From Acidobacteriota bacterium (GTDB lineage: Bacteria; Actinomycetota; Acidimicrobiia; Acidimicrobiales; CADCSY01), in the NCBI GenBank assembly GCA_019510095.1, contig JAEKLB010000045.1, positions 1 to 46,038 of the forward strand: 46,038 bases of DNA. Reading direction: 5' to 3'. Below are positions 7,573 to 14,756 of this stretch, one piece after another. Numbering within the stretch: the stretch's first letter is position 1; every line of letters starts with the position of its first letter. Under the pieces are notes generated by a model. It was not told the origin of the DNA. It was given only the letters and a program-made list of their open reading frames with translations, and did no database searches. A program made the position numbers and the translations under genes.

Positions 7573-8778
7573 ATGGAACACGGCACGCTCACGCGCGGGG
7601 CGGCGGCCGCCCTGGTCGCCGGGTTGCTGGCGCTCTCGACCGCAGTCGGTGCCGGTGCCCAGGTCCTCCCCGTGGGCACCACCACGACCACGACGCCGTC
7701 GTCGACCACCACCACGTCGTCGACCACCACCACGTCGACGGCCTCCAGCACGACGTCACCCCCGTCCTCGACGACGACGACGACCGCCCGGCCCCGACCG
7801 CTGGTGACCACGCCGACCGGCCCGTCGGCGGCGCCGCCGAGCGGCTCGACCACGAGCACCACCACGACGACGACCCCGCCCGCCCCGCCGCCGCCCGATC
7901 TGCCCGGTGACGGTGGCGCGCCCCCGGCCGACGCCGACGCCTTCCCGCCCGAGCTGGCGGCGCTCACCAACTCCGTCCGGAGAACTGCACCAAACTCCAC
8001 GACCGCGCTGGTCGCCGCTCTGGCCCCGCTGGCCCGGTACGGCCTCGACGCAACCGAGCAGGCGATCATCGGCTTCGGCCGCTTCCCGGTGGCCGGCGAG
8101 GCCCGGTGGAGCGACGACTGGTGGCTTCCCCGGTTCGGCCCGGGATGGCGCCTGCACGAGGGGCTCGACATCTTCGCCGCCTTCGGAACGCCAGTCCGGG
8201 CGCCCGTCGACGGCACCGTACGCATCACCAACCACGGGCTCGGTGGCCTTGCCGTCTACGTGACGGGAAGCGATCGCACCTACTGGTACATGGCGCACCT
8301 CTCGGCGTTGGGAACGGGCATCGTCGACGGCGCAGTCGCCCGCACCGGCCAGGTCGTCGGTTACGTCGGCGATTCCGGCAACGCCCGCGGTGGGCCGCCT
8401 CACCTCCACTTCGAGGTGCACCCGAGGGGTGGCGGGCCGGTGCCGCCGAAGCCCATCGTCGACCAGTTCGTCGAGGACGCCCTGCGCCTGGTGGTGCCCA
8501 ACGTGCTGCGGGCCTACGCGGCGCGTGGCACCTCGGTGGCCGCCCCGCCGTCCCCGGAGCTGCCCACCGGGATCACGCCCCGGGCGGCGTTGCTTTGGGC
8601 ATCGTCCCTGAGCCCGGCGGGCGGCAGCGTGCGGCTGGCCGAGGTCGACGCCCTCGACGCCGCCAGCTCGATCGACTGGTCGGCCCGTGCACTCCAGGCG
8701 GACGTGACGGAACGCGCTGAAGTTCGGCGATGGCTCCTACCTCTGGTCCCCCGACCGCTGCAGCGAGCGCTCAACTAG
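7573..8778 (+). CDS. Secreted M23 (LytM-type) peptidase with Thr-rich linker
   Basis: A 401-residue protein with a signal peptide (TRGAAAALVAGLLALS, cleavage near AGAQ). A threonine/serine/proline low-complexity linker at residues about 36-115 probably spans the cell wall. An M23 domain follows, with zinc ligands in HEGLD (H195, D199) and HLHF (H277, H279). M23 enzymes cleave peptidoglycan cross-bridges or, when degenerate, activate amidases; here the metal ligands are present. About 110 unrecognised residues follow the domain. The gene begins 48 bases after htpX and converges on yajQ with an 11-base gap. Confidence 0.85.
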   Translation: MEHGTLTRGAAAALVAGLLALSTAVGAGAQVLPVGTTTTTTPSSTTTTSSTTTTSTASSTTSPPSSTTTTTARPRPLVTTPTGPSAAPPSGSTTSTTTTTTPPAPPPPDLPGDGGAPPADADAFPPELAALTNSVRRTAPNSTTALVAALAPLARYGLDATEQAIIGFGRFPVAGEARWSDDWWLPRFGPGWRLHEGLDIFAAFGTPVRAPVDGTVRITNHGLGGLAVYVTGSDRTYWYMAHLSALGTGIVDGAVARTGQVVGYVGDSGNARGGPPHLHFEVHPRGGGPVPPKPIVDQFVEDALRLVVPNVLRAYAARGTSVAAPPSPELPTGITPRAALLWASSLSPAGGSVRLAEVDALDAASSIDWSARALQADVTERAEVRRWLLPLVPRPLQRALN

Positions 8779-8789
8779 GGGAGGCGAAC

Positions 8790-9278
8790 TCAGTCGCGGA
8801 AGTTGTTGAACTGGAGCGGTAGCTCCAGCTCGGCCTCCTTGAGCCCGGCGATCACCGCTTGGAGGTCGTCGCGCTTCTTGCCCGTGACCCGGATGGCCTC
8901 GCCCTGGGTCTGGCTCTGGATCCCCTTGAGGTTCAGGGCCTTGATCCGCTTGTTGAGGTCACGGGCGTCGTCGCTGGAGATGCCGGCCTTGAGGGTGACG
9001 ACCTGACGGACGCTCTGCCCGGACGCCTCCTCGATCTTGCCCCAGTCGAGCGTCTTCAACGAGATGTGGCGCTTGACGAACTTCTCCTCGACCACCTGGC
9101 GGACCGCTCGCAGGCGGTCCTCGCTGTTCGACCGCAGGGTGAGATCCGACTTCCCCAGCTCGATCGAGCTGTTGGTGTCCTTGAAGTCGAACCGGGTGGC
9201 CAGCTCGCGCTGGGCCTGGTCGACGGCGTTGCGGACCTCCTGCATGTCGATCTCGGACACGACGTCGAAGCTCGGCAT
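8790..9278 (-). CDS. yajQ: YajQ-family nucleotide-binding protein
   Basis: A 162-residue protein of normal YajQ length beginning MPSFDVVSEIDMQEV, with RFDFKDTNSSIEL, a central VKRHISLKTLDWGK and the C-terminal LPLQFNNFRD. The family (UPF0234/DUF520) has two ferredoxin-like folds; some members bind cyclic di-GMP or nucleotides, and the general role is unclear. ATG 9278 is chosen from the conserved N terminus; the frame stays open upstream but would run antisense through tRNA-Tyr. It is divergent from tRNA-Tyr and convergent with the M23 gene. Confidence 0.93.
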   Translation of the reverse strand: MPSFDVVSEIDMQEVRNAVDQAQRELATRFDFKDTNSSIELGKSDLTLRSNSEDRLRAVRQVVEEKFVKRHISLKTLDWGKIEEASGQSVRQVVTLKAGISSDDARDLNKRIKALNLKGIQSQTQGEAIRVTGKKRDDLQAVIAGLKEAELELPLQFNNFRD

Positions 9279-9317
9279 GGTCGAGAGGCTAGTAAGGCTC
9301 CCCGCCCGAGCGGCCGC

Positions 9318-9323
9318 TATCGT
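9318..9323 (+). promoter_or_regulatory. Candidate -10 box of tRNA-Tyr
   Basis: TATCGT lies 12 bases before the mature tRNA-Tyr start. The same core followed by G(G)ACCGGC occurs before tRNA-Trp (12205-12210), which supports it as a promoter element. No convincing -35 is visible. Confidence 0.4.
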
Positions 9324-9335
9324 GACCGGCTCCCA

Positions 9336-9417
<82 letters not shown>

Positions 9418-9428
9418 CACTTCTCCCC

Positions 9429-9476
9429 GTTCTTTGGTATCCCGGCGGCCCGGCGGTGGCCCGGATACCAAAGAAC
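9429..9476. terminator. 14-bp inverted repeat after tRNA-Tyr
   Basis: GTTCTTTGGTATCC (9429-9442) is a perfect reverse complement of 9463-9476, around a 20-nt G+C-rich centre. It begins 12 bases after the tRNA. A terminator or processing signal is likely, but no T-run follows. Confidence 0.45.
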
Positions 9477-9531
9477 CGTTGGGTGGAAGGATCCCTGGTC
9501 AACAGCTGCCGGGGCGGCGAGACTGGCCGCC

Positions 9532-10224
9532 ATGAACATGAGTGGGGGACTCCTCGGCATCGGCGCTTTCCTGGCCGTCTTCGTCCTGCTGGTGCCCGTG
9601 CTGGGGGTGATCGGCCTCCTCGTGGTGCTGGCCATCCGGCGGGACGGCGACGAGGACGGCTCCCGGGCCCCCGCCCTCTACGCCGCCCTGGTGGCCTTCT
9701 TCGCCTGCTTCACGCTCCTGATCGGCGCCACCGTCGGGGTGTCGGCGCTCGCCAACCTCCAGAAGGACGACCGGGGCACGGCCTCGTTCTTCGACGACTC
9801 ATCCTTCACCGACGGTGGCAGCCAGAGCAGCAACGACCGTGAGATCTCGACCGCCATCGCCGCCGGCCTGGTCTGCGTCGCGGCGGCCGCCGTCCTGGTG
9901 CTGCACCGCTCGCTCATCCGGTGGGCCGCTGACCTCGACCGGTTGCGGGCCGGTGGGCGGATCTTCCGGGCCTACGCGCTGATCACGTGCCTGGTCGCGG
10001 TGGTGCTGCTGGTCGTCGCGCTCACCTCGAGCCTCTACGACGTCTTCCGATCGCTGGCGCCAGGCGTCACCGGTTCGGCCGAGCGGGGCGACGGGCTCCG
10101 CGAGCTGGCCGGCTCCGTGACCCTCGGGATCGGCGCCTTCATCATCTACCGGTGGCACGCCGCCGCTGCCGGGCTCCCGGCCCTGGCCCCGGTCGAGCAC
10201 GAGGCCCCGGCGCCACTGGCCTGA
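9532..10224 (+). CDS. Predicted multi-pass membrane protein, possibly DUF5671-like
   Basis: A 230-residue hydrophobic protein I do not recognise firmly. Five membrane segments are visible: about 5-32, 45-72, 104-126, 143-170 and 190-212. There is a hydrophilic loop at about 75-100 and a proline/alanine-rich C-terminal tail. The arrangement recalls DUF5671 proteins, but no catalytic motif is evident. ATG 9532 is followed by a second ATG two codons later. The longer open frame upstream runs through tRNA-Tyr and is not used. It is convergent with the GNAT gene. Confidence 0.7.
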   Translation: MNMSGGLLGIGAFLAVFVLLVPVLGVIGLLVVLAIRRDGDEDGSRAPALYAALVAFFACFTLLIGATVGVSALANLQKDDRGTASFFDDSSFTDGGSQSSNDREISTAIAAGLVCVAAAAVLVLHRSLIRWAADLDRLRAGGRIFRAYALITCLVAVVLLVVALTSSLYDVFRSLAPGVTGSAERGDGLRELAGSVTLGIGAFIIYRWHAAAAGLPALAPVEHEAPAPLA

Positions 10225-10245
10225 GCCCTGCCCTTGCTGGCTCAG
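10221..10245. terminator. Short inverted repeat carrying both stop codons
   Basis: CTGAGCC (10221-10227) and GGCTCAG (10239-10245) are perfect complements. The left arm contains the TGA of the plus-strand membrane protein gene, the right arm the TGA of the minus-strand acetyltransferase gene. It is short and without a T-run, so only a possible bidirectional terminator. Confidence 0.35.
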
Positions 10246-10748
10246 ACCAGCAGGCGCTCCATCACCACGACGTCGAGCCACTGGCCGAACTTGCGGCCGA
10301 CCTCCCGCTCGGTGCCCACCACCTCGAAGCCCTGCCCGGCGTGGAGGGCGATCGAGGCCTCGTGGCCGCCCACGATCCGGGCGAACACGGCGTGGAAGCC
10401 CGAGGCCCGGGCCGCCTCGACCAGGCTGGTGAGGAGGAGCCGCCCGACGCCCCGGCCCTGGTGGTCGCGGTGGATGTAGACCGAATCCTCGACCGAGGTC
10501 GAGTACGCCGGCCGCTCCTTCCAGGGCGACAGCGAGGCAAAGCCGATCACCGTGCCGCCCCGGGCGCCGGGGCTTTCCTCGGTGGCGACGAGCACCGTGT
10601 GGGCCCCGCTGCGGGCCGCCAACCAGGCCCGTTGCTCGGCCAGGGTGCGGGCGACGAGGTCGAAGGTGACCGTCGAGGTCTCGACCTCGAGGTTGTAGAT
10701 CGACCGGATCGCCTCGGCGTCGTCGAGCTCGGCGACCCTGACCTCCAT
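10242..10748 (-). CDS. GNAT-family N-acetyltransferase (phosphinothricin acetyltransferase-like)
   Basis: A 168-residue acetyltransferase. The N terminus VRVAELDDAEAIRSIYN and the acetyl-CoA motif IHRDHQGRGVGRLLL (Q/RxxGxG/A) at about residues 92-106 are characteristic, as is the C-terminal GFEVVGTEREVGRKFG with WLDVVVMERLL. This layout matches the phosphinothricin/methionine sulfoximine acetyltransferase branch; the natural substrate cannot be told. ATG 10748 lies inside one arm of a perfect 17-bp inverted repeat. A TAGGTT -10-like box 10 bases before the ATG suggests a nearly leaderless message. Confidence 0.88.
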   Translation of the reverse strand: MEVRVAELDDAEAIRSIYNLEVETSTVTFDLVARTLAEQRAWLAARSGAHTVLVATEESPGARGGTVIGFASLSPWKERPAYSTSVEDSVYIHRDHQGRGVGRLLLTSLVEAARASGFHAVFARIVGGHEASIALHAGQGFEVVGTEREVGRKFGQWLDVVVMERLLV

Positions 10749-10779
10749 CGGACGGGCTAACCTAGCCCGTCCGATGGAG
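10743..10779. promoter_or_regulatory. 17-bp perfect inverted repeat with a two-way -10 box
   Basis: Arms 10743-10759 and 10763-10779 are exact complements with a 3-nt centre (ACC). The left arm includes the GNAT start codon. At the centre TAACCT (10758-10763, plus) and TAGGTT (minus) both fit the TANNNT -10 pattern, so one site could fire toward tRNA-Thr and toward the GNAT gene. It may also be an operator. -35 boxes are poor. Confidence 0.45.
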
Positions 10780-10786
10780 TGGACCC

Positions 10787-10859
10787 GCCCCCTTAGCTCA
10801 GTCGGTAGAGCGTTTCCATGGTAAGGAAAAGGTCGTCAGTTCGATTCTGACAGGGGGCT
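10787..10859 (+). tRNA. tRNA-Thr (GGT)
   Basis: A 73-nt cloverleaf. Acceptor GCCCCCT pairs with AGGGGGC and the discriminator is T. The anticodon stem TTTCC/GGAAA carries loop ATGGTAA with GGT, and the T arm is GTCAG-TTCGATT-CTGAC. CCA is not encoded. A candidate -10 box (TAACCT) lies 23 bases upstream. Confidence 0.97.
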
Positions 10860-10876
10860 CGCCAGCACGGCTTCGA

Positions 10877-10915
10877 CCGGGCAGCCCAAATCCGGGCAGC
10901 CCAAATCCGGACAGC
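10877..10915 (+). repeat. 15-bp tandem repeat before tRNA-Met
   Basis: CCGGGCAGCCCAAAT occurs twice in exact tandem (10877-10891 and 10892-10906). A third partial copy with one change follows (10907-10915), ending two bases before tRNA-Met. It lies in the spacer between two tRNAs, where it may affect processing or simply be slippage. Confidence 0.75.
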
Positions 10916-10917
10916 AT

Positions 10918-10991
10918 GGCGGCGTAGCTCAGTTGGTCAGAGCACTCGGCTCATAATCGAGTTGTCGCCGGTTCGAGTCCGGCCGCCGCTA
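10918..10991 (+). tRNA. tRNA-Met, elongator type (CAT)
   Basis: A 74-nt cloverleaf. Acceptor GGCGGCG pairs with CGCCGCT (G-U at the first pair) and the discriminator is A. The anticodon loop CTCATAA carries CAT, and the T arm is GCCGG-TTCGAGT-CCGGC. The anticodon stem CTCGG/TCGAG lacks the three G-C pairs of an initiator tRNA. A lysidine-modified tRNA-Ile is the alternative. It is followed after 22 bases by rpmG. Confidence 0.93.
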
Positions 10992-11013
10992 CAGAGAAGA
11001 AGAGGTACTCCCG

Positions 11014-11178
11014 ATGCCCCGCAACGACAAGCGAGTGAAAGTCACCCTCGCCTGCGAGGTGTGCAAGCGCCGCAACTACATCACGGTGAAGAACCGCCAG
11101 AACGACCGTGAGCGGATCGAGATGAAGAAGTACTGCCGGTGGGACCACCAGCACACCCTTCATCGCGAGACCCGCTAG
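11014..11178 (+). CDS. rpmG: 50S ribosomal protein L33
   Basis: A short gene for 54 residues, [17 protein letters not shown] to HTLHRETR, clearly L33 of the large subunit. A zinc-ribbon half-site is present (C14, C17), but the second half reads CRWD (C41, D44), so the last cysteine of the usual CxxC is replaced by aspartate. It lies just after tRNA-Met, the common bacterial position upstream of secE-nusG. The start is fixed by family length and a purine-rich stretch AGAAGAGG upstream. Confidence 0.95.
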   Translation: MPRNDKRVKVTLACEVCKRRNYITVKNRQNDRERIEMKKYCRWDHQHTLHRETR

Positions 11179-11223
11179 CTCCCGGACGTAACCACCACGC
11201 CCCCTCCCGGGTCGGACCAGGCA

Positions 11224-11799
11224 ATGCCAGATGAGCTGGCCGAGCTGGTCGCCGCCGCGCGTAGCGGCGACCGGGCGGCCTTCGAGGAGCTGGTGCGAGC
11301 CACGTCGGCCGAGACGTACACGCTCGCCTACCGGCTCCTCGGCAACGAGGAGGATGCGAGGGACGTGGTGCAGGAGACCTATCTCCGTGCCTACAAGGGG
11401 ATCGAGCGGTTCCGCGGGGACTCGCAGTTCTCCACGTGGCTGTACCGGATCACCGCGAACTGCGCTGCCACCTATCTCGGGCGCCGGGCTCGGCACCGCC
11501 ACGACGAGCTCAGCGACGAGGCCCCACTCGCCGACGTCTCCCCCGACCGCGATCCCCAGGGCTTGGCCATGGCCTCCAACCTGCGCGACCGGCTCAACGA
11601 GGCACTCGAGCAGCTCCCGCCGCGGCTCAAGGCGGTCATCGTCCTCCGTGACGTCTACGACCTGCCCCATGAGGCCATCGCCGCCGAGCTCGGCATCACG
11701 GAGTCGGCGGCCAAGGTCCGGCTCCACCGTGCCCGCCGCCGCCTGCGGGAGCAGCTGTTCCCGCTCCCCGGAGAGGAAGAGGAAGCCCGTGCAGTGTGA
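11224..11799 (+). CDS. ECF RNA polymerase sigma factor
   Basis: A 191-residue sigma-70 family protein. Region 2 (about 8-75) contains YRLLGNEEDARDVVQETYL and FSTWLYRITANC. A linker with HRHDELSDEAPLAD follows. Region 4 (about 120-175) contains LPPRLKAVIVLRDVYDLP and ITESAAKVRLHRARRRLRE. It directs RNA polymerase to a regulon not identifiable here. Its last codons overlap the next gene, which encodes a zinc anti-sigma factor, so the two form a regulatory pair. The segment 11179-11223 contains GTAACC followed 17 bases later by GTC, which loosely recalls ECF-type autoregulated promoters. Confidence 0.93.
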   Translation: MPDELAELVAAARSGDRAAFEELVRATSAETYTLAYRLLGNEEDARDVVQETYLRAYKGIERFRGDSQFSTWLYRITANCAATYLGRRARHRHDELSDEAPLADVSPDRDPQGLAMASNLRDRLNEALEQLPPRLKAVIVLRDVYDLPHEAIAAELGITESAAKVRLHRARRRLREQLFPLPGEEEEARAV

Positions 11800-12169
11800 G
11801 GAGCTGACCGAGCTGCTGGCGGCGTCGGCCGAGGCCGGTTCGGCGGCGCCGAGCGTGATCGTCGACGCCCGGGCCCGCGCCCACGTCGAGGGCTGCCTGC
11901 GCTGCCAGGCCGAGCTGGCCCAGTACCGCAAGCTGCTCCGGGCGTTGCACAACCTCCGCACCGAGGTCCTGACCCCCGCGCCCGGGCTGGTCGCCGACGT
12001 CTTCGCCCATCTCGAGGAGGCCGGCGAGCGCCACGCCGTGCGATCCCTCGTACGGGGCCGACGGGTGGCCTACGCCGGCGGGCTGGCCGTCGCCGCCACC
12101 GCTGCCGGTGCCGGTGCCGCCTACGTGCTCGTCGCCCGCCGGGGGCGGAAGCTCCGCGCCGCGTCCTAG
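11789..12169 (+). CDS. Zinc-binding anti-sigma factor (ZAS/zf-HC2 type)
   Basis: A 126-residue protein starting at GTG 11789, overlapping the sigma gene by 11 bases. The N-terminal zinc motif is complete: C3, then H32-x3-C36-x2-C39 in HVEGCLRC. One transmembrane helix lies at about residues 91-113 (VAYAGGLAVAATAAGAGAAYVL), with a short basic tail. The cytoplasmic ZAS domain should hold the cognate ECF sigma inactive until redox or envelope stress releases it. The extracytoplasmic part is minimal, so sensing is more likely at the zinc site. It was not listed as its own long frame; the start is set by the zinc motif and the overlap. Confidence 0.88.
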   Translation: MQCEELTELLAASAEAGSAAPSVIVDARARAHVEGCLRCQAELAQYRKLLRALHNLRTEVLTPAPGLVADVFAHLEEAGERHAVRSLVRGRRVAYAGGLAVAATAAGAGAAYVLVARRGRKLRAAS

Positions 12170-12182
12170 CACGACCCGCTTG

Positions 12183-12201
12183 GGGCGGGTGGGACCCGCC
12201 C
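12183..12201 (+). terminator. Hairpin after the anti-sigma gene
   Basis: GGGCGGGT (12183-12190) and ACCCGCCC (12194-12201) form an 8-bp stem with a GGG loop 13 bases after the anti-sigma stop codon. There is no T-run. It may end the sigma/anti-sigma message ahead of tRNA-Trp. Confidence 0.45.
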
Positions 12202-12204
12202 GTG

Positions 12205-12210
12205 TATCGT
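12205..12210 (+). promoter_or_regulatory. Candidate -10 box of tRNA-Trp
   Basis: TATCGT lies 19 bases before tRNA-Trp. The extended core TATCGTGGACCGGC is nearly the same as at tRNA-Tyr (9318). TTGGGG at 12180-12185 is a weak -35 candidate. Confidence 0.4.
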
Positions 12211-12229
12211 GGACCGGCACTCCCAACCG

Positions 12230-12302
12230 AGGGCAGTAGCTCAATTGGTAGAGCACCGGTCTCCAAAACCGGCGGTTGGGGGTTCGAGTCCCTCCTGCCC
12301 TG
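12230..12302 (+). tRNA. tRNA-Trp (CCA)
   Basis: A 73-nt cloverleaf. Acceptor AGGGCAG pairs with CTGCCCT and the discriminator is G. The anticodon loop CTCCAAA carries CCA. CCA is not encoded at the 3' end. It lies 40 bases before secE, the usual position in many bacteria. Confidence 0.97.
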
Positions 12303-12342
12303 CTCCACCCGTCCCACCCGACCCAGCCTGCGGGGAACCGAC

Positions 12343-12654
12343 ATGGCCATGAACCGAGAGACAAAGCGGATGTTGCAGCGTCAGGGCCAGCAAGTGGGCC
12401 CCGACGGTCAGCTCGCGCCCACGCGGCCCACGCAGCCTCGGTCCGCGCCCTCAGGTCCCTCCCGTGAGCGCACCAGCCCGCGTCAGTTCCTCCGCGAGGT
12501 GCGCGCCGAGCTCCGCAAGGTGGCCTGGCCGACGCGTGAAGAGATCATCAAGTACTCCGGGATCGTGCTCTTCACCCTCGTGGTGCTGACCACCTTCATC
12601 TTCGCCATGGACTGGTCAGCGGCCAAGTCCGTCATCTTCCTGTTCGACAAGTGA
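12343..12654 (+). CDS. secE: Preprotein translocase subunit SecE
   Basis: A 103-residue protein. About 45 variable, hydrophilic N-terminal residues precede the conserved amphipathic helix [22 protein letters not shown] single membrane span (about 73-92, [19 protein letters not shown]) follows. SecE clamps SecY in the Sec channel. ATG 12343 gives [11 protein letters not shown]; the frame upstream would run through tRNA-Trp. The nusG GTG start lies four bases after its stop codon. Confidence 0.95.
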   Translation: MAMNRETKRMLQRQGQQVGPDGQLAPTRPTQPRSAPSGPSRERTSPRQFLREVRAELRKVAWPTREEIIKYSGIVLFTLVVLTTFIFAMDWSAAKSVIFLFDK

Positions 12655-12658
12655 GCAC

Positions 12659-13423
12659 GTGACCGACTTCTTCTCCTCCTCCCCCGAGTCCGAGCCCGCC
12701 ACCGCGGAGCAGATCGACTCGACCGACGCCGCTGCCATCCTCGGCGGCGGTCCCGCTGTCGACGGCGAGCCGAGCGCATCCGACGACGATGTCGCCAGCG
12801 CGGTCGAGGCGCTGTTCGACGACGCCGAGGAGGAGGTCGCCCCCCGCCCGCCGCGGGAGAGCCCCTACGACCGGCCCGGCTCCTGGTACGTGGTCCACAC
12901 CCAGTCGGGCTACGAGAAGAAGGTCAAGTCCAACCTGGAGAGCCGCATCAACTCCATGAACATGGAGGACGCCATCTTCGAGGTGGTCATCCCCATGGAG
13001 GACGTGATCGAGTTCAAGGGCGGCAAGAAGGTCGTCGTCCAGAAGAAGGTCTTCCCCGGCTACCTCTACGTGCGTTGCTTCCTCGACGACCACTCGTGGG
13101 ACGTCATTCGCAACACCCCCGGGGTCACCGGGTTCGTGGGCACCGGCGGCAAGCCGGTGCCGCTGTCGCGGTCCGACGTCGAAGGCGCCCTCACGGTGCC
13201 CGAGGAGGACGAGGCCGACGGCGCCGCCAGCACCAAGCGTCAGCGGCCCCGGTTGGAGTACGAGGTGGGCGAGAGCGTCCGGGTCAAGACCGGCCCCTTC
13301 GCCGACTTCTCCGGCCAGATCGCCGAGATCAACGAGGACCAGCTCAAGGTCAAGGTGCTCGTCAACATCTTCGGCCGGGAGACCCCGGTCGAGCTCGAGT
13401 TCGCCGAAGTGGCGAAGCTCTAA
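12659..13423 (+). CDS. nusG: Transcription termination/antitermination protein NusG
   Basis: A 254-residue NusG. About 70 acidic, low-complexity residues come first, as in actinobacterial NusG. The NGN domain follows ([37 protein letters not shown]), and the C-terminal KOW domain has [17 protein letters not shown]. It couples RNA polymerase to ribosomes and Rho. The GTG start is four bases after secE; rplK follows after 30 bases. Confidence 0.96.
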   Translation: MTDFFSSSPESEPATAEQIDSTDAAAILGGGPAVDGEPSASDDDVASAVEALFDDAEEEVAPRPPRESPYDRPGSWYVVHTQSGYEKKVKSNLESRINSMNMEDAIFEVVIPMEDVIEFKGGKKVVVQKKVFPGYLYVRCFLDDHSWDVIRNTPGVTGFVGTGGKPVPLSRSDVEGALTVPEEDEADGAASTKRQRPRLEYEVGESVRVKTGPFADFSGQIAEINEDQLKVKVLVNIFGRETPVELEFAEVAKL

Positions 13424-13453
13424 GAACGAAGACAGGAAGAGGAAGCCACCGTC

Positions 13454-13879
13454 ATGGCGAAGAAGCGCGTCGCCGCAATCGTGAAGATCCAGATCCCCGC
13501 GGGCAAGGCCACCCCGGCGCCGCCCGTGGGCACCGCTCTCGGCCCCCACGGCGTGGCGATCATGGACTTCTGCAAGGCATACAACGCCGCCACCGAGGCC
13601 CAGACCGGCACGATCGTCCCGGTCGAGATCACCATCTTCGAGGACCGGACGTTCAGCTTCGTCACCAAGACACCGCCCACAGCGGTGCTCATCCGTGACG
13701 TCCTCGGGCTGGAGAAGGGCTCCACCAATCCGGGCAAGGAGCAGGCCGGCACCATCACCAAGGCCCAGATCACGGCCATCGCCACGACCAAGCTGCCCGA
13801 CCTCAACGCCAACGATCTGGCCGCCGCCGAGCTCCAGGTCGCCGGCACCGCCCGCTCCATGGGCGTCAAGGTCGTCTGA
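13454..13879 (+). CDS. rplK: 50S ribosomal protein L11
   Basis: A 141-residue protein, exactly the usual L11 length. It begins [19 protein letters not shown] and has [22 protein letters not shown] and the C-terminal rRNA-binding domain ending [11 protein letters not shown]. It forms the GTPase-associated centre with L10 and L7/L12 and binds 23S rRNA. Its stop codon is followed by a two-tier hairpin before rplA. Confidence 0.98.
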   Translation: MAKKRVAAIVKIQIPAGKATPAPPVGTALGPHGVAIMDFCKAYNAATEAQTGTIVPVEITIFEDRTFSFVTKTPPTAVLIRDVLGLEKGSTNPGKEQAGTITKAQITAIATTKLPDLNANDLAAAELQVAGTARSMGVKVV

Positions 13880-13881
13880 GT

Positions 13882-13924
13882 CGTACCTGCGCGACAGCGC
13901 CGCAGGCGCACCAGCGCAGGTACG
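13882..13924 (+). promoter_or_regulatory. Two-tier hairpin between rplK and rplA
   Basis: Outer stem CGTACCTGCGC (13882-13892) pairs perfectly with 13914-13924. Inner stem GCGCC (13897-13901) pairs with GGCGC (13905-13909). It lies two bases after the rplK stop codon and 76 bases before rplA. Ribosomal protein L1 represses its operon through an mRNA site in other bacteria, so this may be an L1 target or a transcription attenuator. Structure is seen; function is inferred. Confidence 0.4.
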
Positions 13925-14000
13925 CCCTTGACCAGTCACAATCCACAAGTCCCGTGGGCGACCTCACCCCGGGCATCGACAGAAAGATGAGGGAGCCATC

Positions 14001-14729
14001 ATGGCGCCAGGCAAGAAGTACACCGACGCTGAGAAGAAGTACGACAAGCAGCACCTGCACGGGGTGCTGGAGGCCCTCGAGCTCGCCAAGGCCCTGGCCT
14101 CCAAGAAGTTCGACGAGACCATCGAGCTGGCCGTGCAGCTCGGCGTCGATCCCCGCAAGCCCGACCAGAACCTCCGGGGCACGGTGAGCCTGCCGGCCGG
14201 CACTGGCAAGACCGCCCGGGTGGCCGTCTTCGCCGCCGGCGATGCCGCTGCCGAGGCCCGGGCCGCCGGCGCCGACCACGTCGGTGCCGAGGACCTGGTC
14301 GCCCAGATCGAGGGCGGGATGCTCGACTTCGACGTCGCCATCGCCACGCCCGACCTCATGGCCCAGGTGGCCAAGCTGGGGCGCACGCTGGGCCCCCGTG
14401 GCCTCATGCCCAACCCGAAGACCGGCACCGTCACCACCGACGTCGGCAAGGCGGTCGGCGAGTTCAAGGGCGGCCGGGTCGAGTACCGCACCGAGCGCCA
14501 GGGCGGCAACGTCCATGTGCCGATCGGCAAGGCCTCCTTCGCCATCGACGACCTGGTTCGGAACTTCCGGGCGGTGTTCGAGGAGCTCAACCGGGCCAAG
14601 CCGGCTGCCGCCAAGGGTCGCTACGTCAAGCGGGTCACGGTGTCGCCGACGATGGGCCCCGGCGTCAAGATCGACCCCAACCGGCTCCGCCCGGTCGACG
14701 ACGAACGAGCCGTGGCGGCGACCTCGTAG
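14001..14729 (+). CDS. rplA: 50S ribosomal protein L1
   Basis: A 242-residue L1. Diagnostic segments are [49 protein letters not shown] and [20 protein letters not shown]1 binds 23S rRNA at the stalk where deacylated tRNA leaves. ATG 14001 follows an AGGGAG ribosome binding site. The gene follows the hairpin at 13882-13924, a plausible site for autoregulation. Confidence 0.98.
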   Translation: MAPGKKYTDAEKKYDKQHLHGVLEALELAKALASKKFDETIELAVQLGVDPRKPDQNLRGTVSLPAGTGKTARVAVFAAGDAAAEARAAGADHVGAEDLVAQIEGGMLDFDVAIATPDLMAQVAKLGRTLGPRGLMPNPKTGTVTTDVGKAVGEFKGGRVEYRTERQGGNVHVPIGKASFAIDDLVRNFRAVFEELNRAKPAAAKGRYVKRVTVSPTMGPGVKIDPNRLRPVDDERAVAATS

Positions 14730-14756
14730 TACGCTCTTCCCCACAACCGAATCGCT

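Noticed and set aside
7678-7890. Repetitive ACC/ACG triplets resembling a repeat array
   Set aside because: They encode the Thr/Ser linker of the M23 peptidase; units are irregular and no spacers occur, so not CRISPR.
10918-10991. Initiator tRNA for the CAT anticodon
   Set aside because: The anticodon stem lacks the three consecutive G-C pairs of initiators, and the first acceptor pair is G-U, not a C-A mismatch.
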